DNA of 5,701 nucleotides from an uncultured beta proteobacterium (GTDB lineage: Bacteria; Pseudomonadota; Gammaproteobacteria; Burkholderiales; Burkholderiaceae_C). The notes under the pieces are model-generated. The model saw nothing but the letters and a program-made list of their open reading frames with translations. It was not told the origin of the DNA and made no database searches. A program made the position numbers and the translations under genes. Shown piece by piece: positions 5,681 to 5,701 of this stretch. The stretch's first letter is position 1; every line of letters starts with the position of its first letter. The DNA lies in assembly GCA_903928325.1 (NCBI GenBank), contig CAIYQF010000325.1:1-5701 (forward strand). Reading direction: 5' to 3'.

Positions 5681-5701
5681 GGCCTTCCTCGAAGGAAGGC
5701 C
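5681..5701. repeat. strong hairpin GGCCTTCCT-CGA-AGGAAGGCC at the window edge
   Basis: A perfect 9-bp stem with a 3-nt loop that reaches the last base of the window, so the stem may be longer. It could be a terminator (what follows is not visible) or a structural element of a mobile element end. Confidence 0.6.

Larger units (their letters stand above)
4959..5701. other. repeat-rich stretch without a recognisable gene
   Basis: About 740 nt after tRNA-Arg. Open frames of 60-80 codons exist on both strands, but none has a recognisable domain and several are driven by the G/C-run repeats. A 46-codon frame from ATG 5219 to TAG 5359 has a possible AGGCGGG just upstream, but its product is Pro/Arg-rich and unlike any protein I know. 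What can be seen is runs of 5-7 G or C, direct and inverted box repeats, tandem heptamers and palindromes, listed separately. A weak hairpin (GTTT-ta-GCG/CGC-AAAC, 4967-4985) before a T-rich tract could end the tRNA-Arg transcript. Another, at 5402-5424 around GGGAA/TTCCC, is followed by CTTTT. On the minus strand a frame is open from the right edge to a TGA at 5602-5600 (33 codons); it may be the tail of a gene beyond the window or chance. Confidence 0.7.

Overview
The window looks like the chromosome of a betaproteobacterium, most likely Burkholderiales and perhaps Comamonadaceae (Rhodoferax/Polaromonas-like). This rests on the protein sequences, the moderately high G+C, the adjacent aat and bpt genes, and the tRNA-Pro(UGG)/tRNA-Arg(UCU) pair. 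The assignment comes from recognition alone; no database search was run.

Layout: (1) 1-1097 (+) is the 3' part of leuA, 2-isopropylmalate synthase, cut by the left edge. (2) 1197-2261 (+) is a secreted penicillin-binding-protein-type D-Ala-D-Ala endopeptidase (pbpG-like) that must use a non-AUG start; a sigma70-like promoter lies just upstream. (3) On the opposite strand, converging on pbpG and read right to left, is a tight cluster: aat (leucyl/phenylalanyl-tRNA-protein transferase, 4663-3914), bpt (aspartate/glutamate leucyltransferase, 3909-3091) and an IclR-family regulator (3070-2291). Gaps are 4 nt and at most 20 nt. (4) On the + strand, divergent from aat, are tRNA-Pro(UGG) and tRNA-Arg(UCU) with a clear intrinsic terminator between them. 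(5) From 4959 to the right edge (about 740 nt) no convincing gene is seen. This stretch is full of short repeats and hairpins: four helically spaced GGGGGCAT boxes, four boxes of the opposite orientation including an 18/20 repeat pair, a perfect triple GTTCACC, a set of GGCCAC...ATCCCCC repeats resembling IS21-family terminal repeats, and several palindromes.

Function: aat and bpt both add destabilising N-terminal residues to proteins (Leu/Phe onto Lys/Arg, and Leu onto Asp/Glu), which marks them for ClpS/ClpAP. Their linkage is the expected bacterial N-degron module; the IclR gene in the same run is less expected. The left half is ordinary core genome. The only part that looks accessory is the repeat-rich stretch after tRNA-Arg, which could be the edge of an integrated element or an insertion sequence whose genes lie beyond position 5701. 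I found no complete undescribed system in this window.
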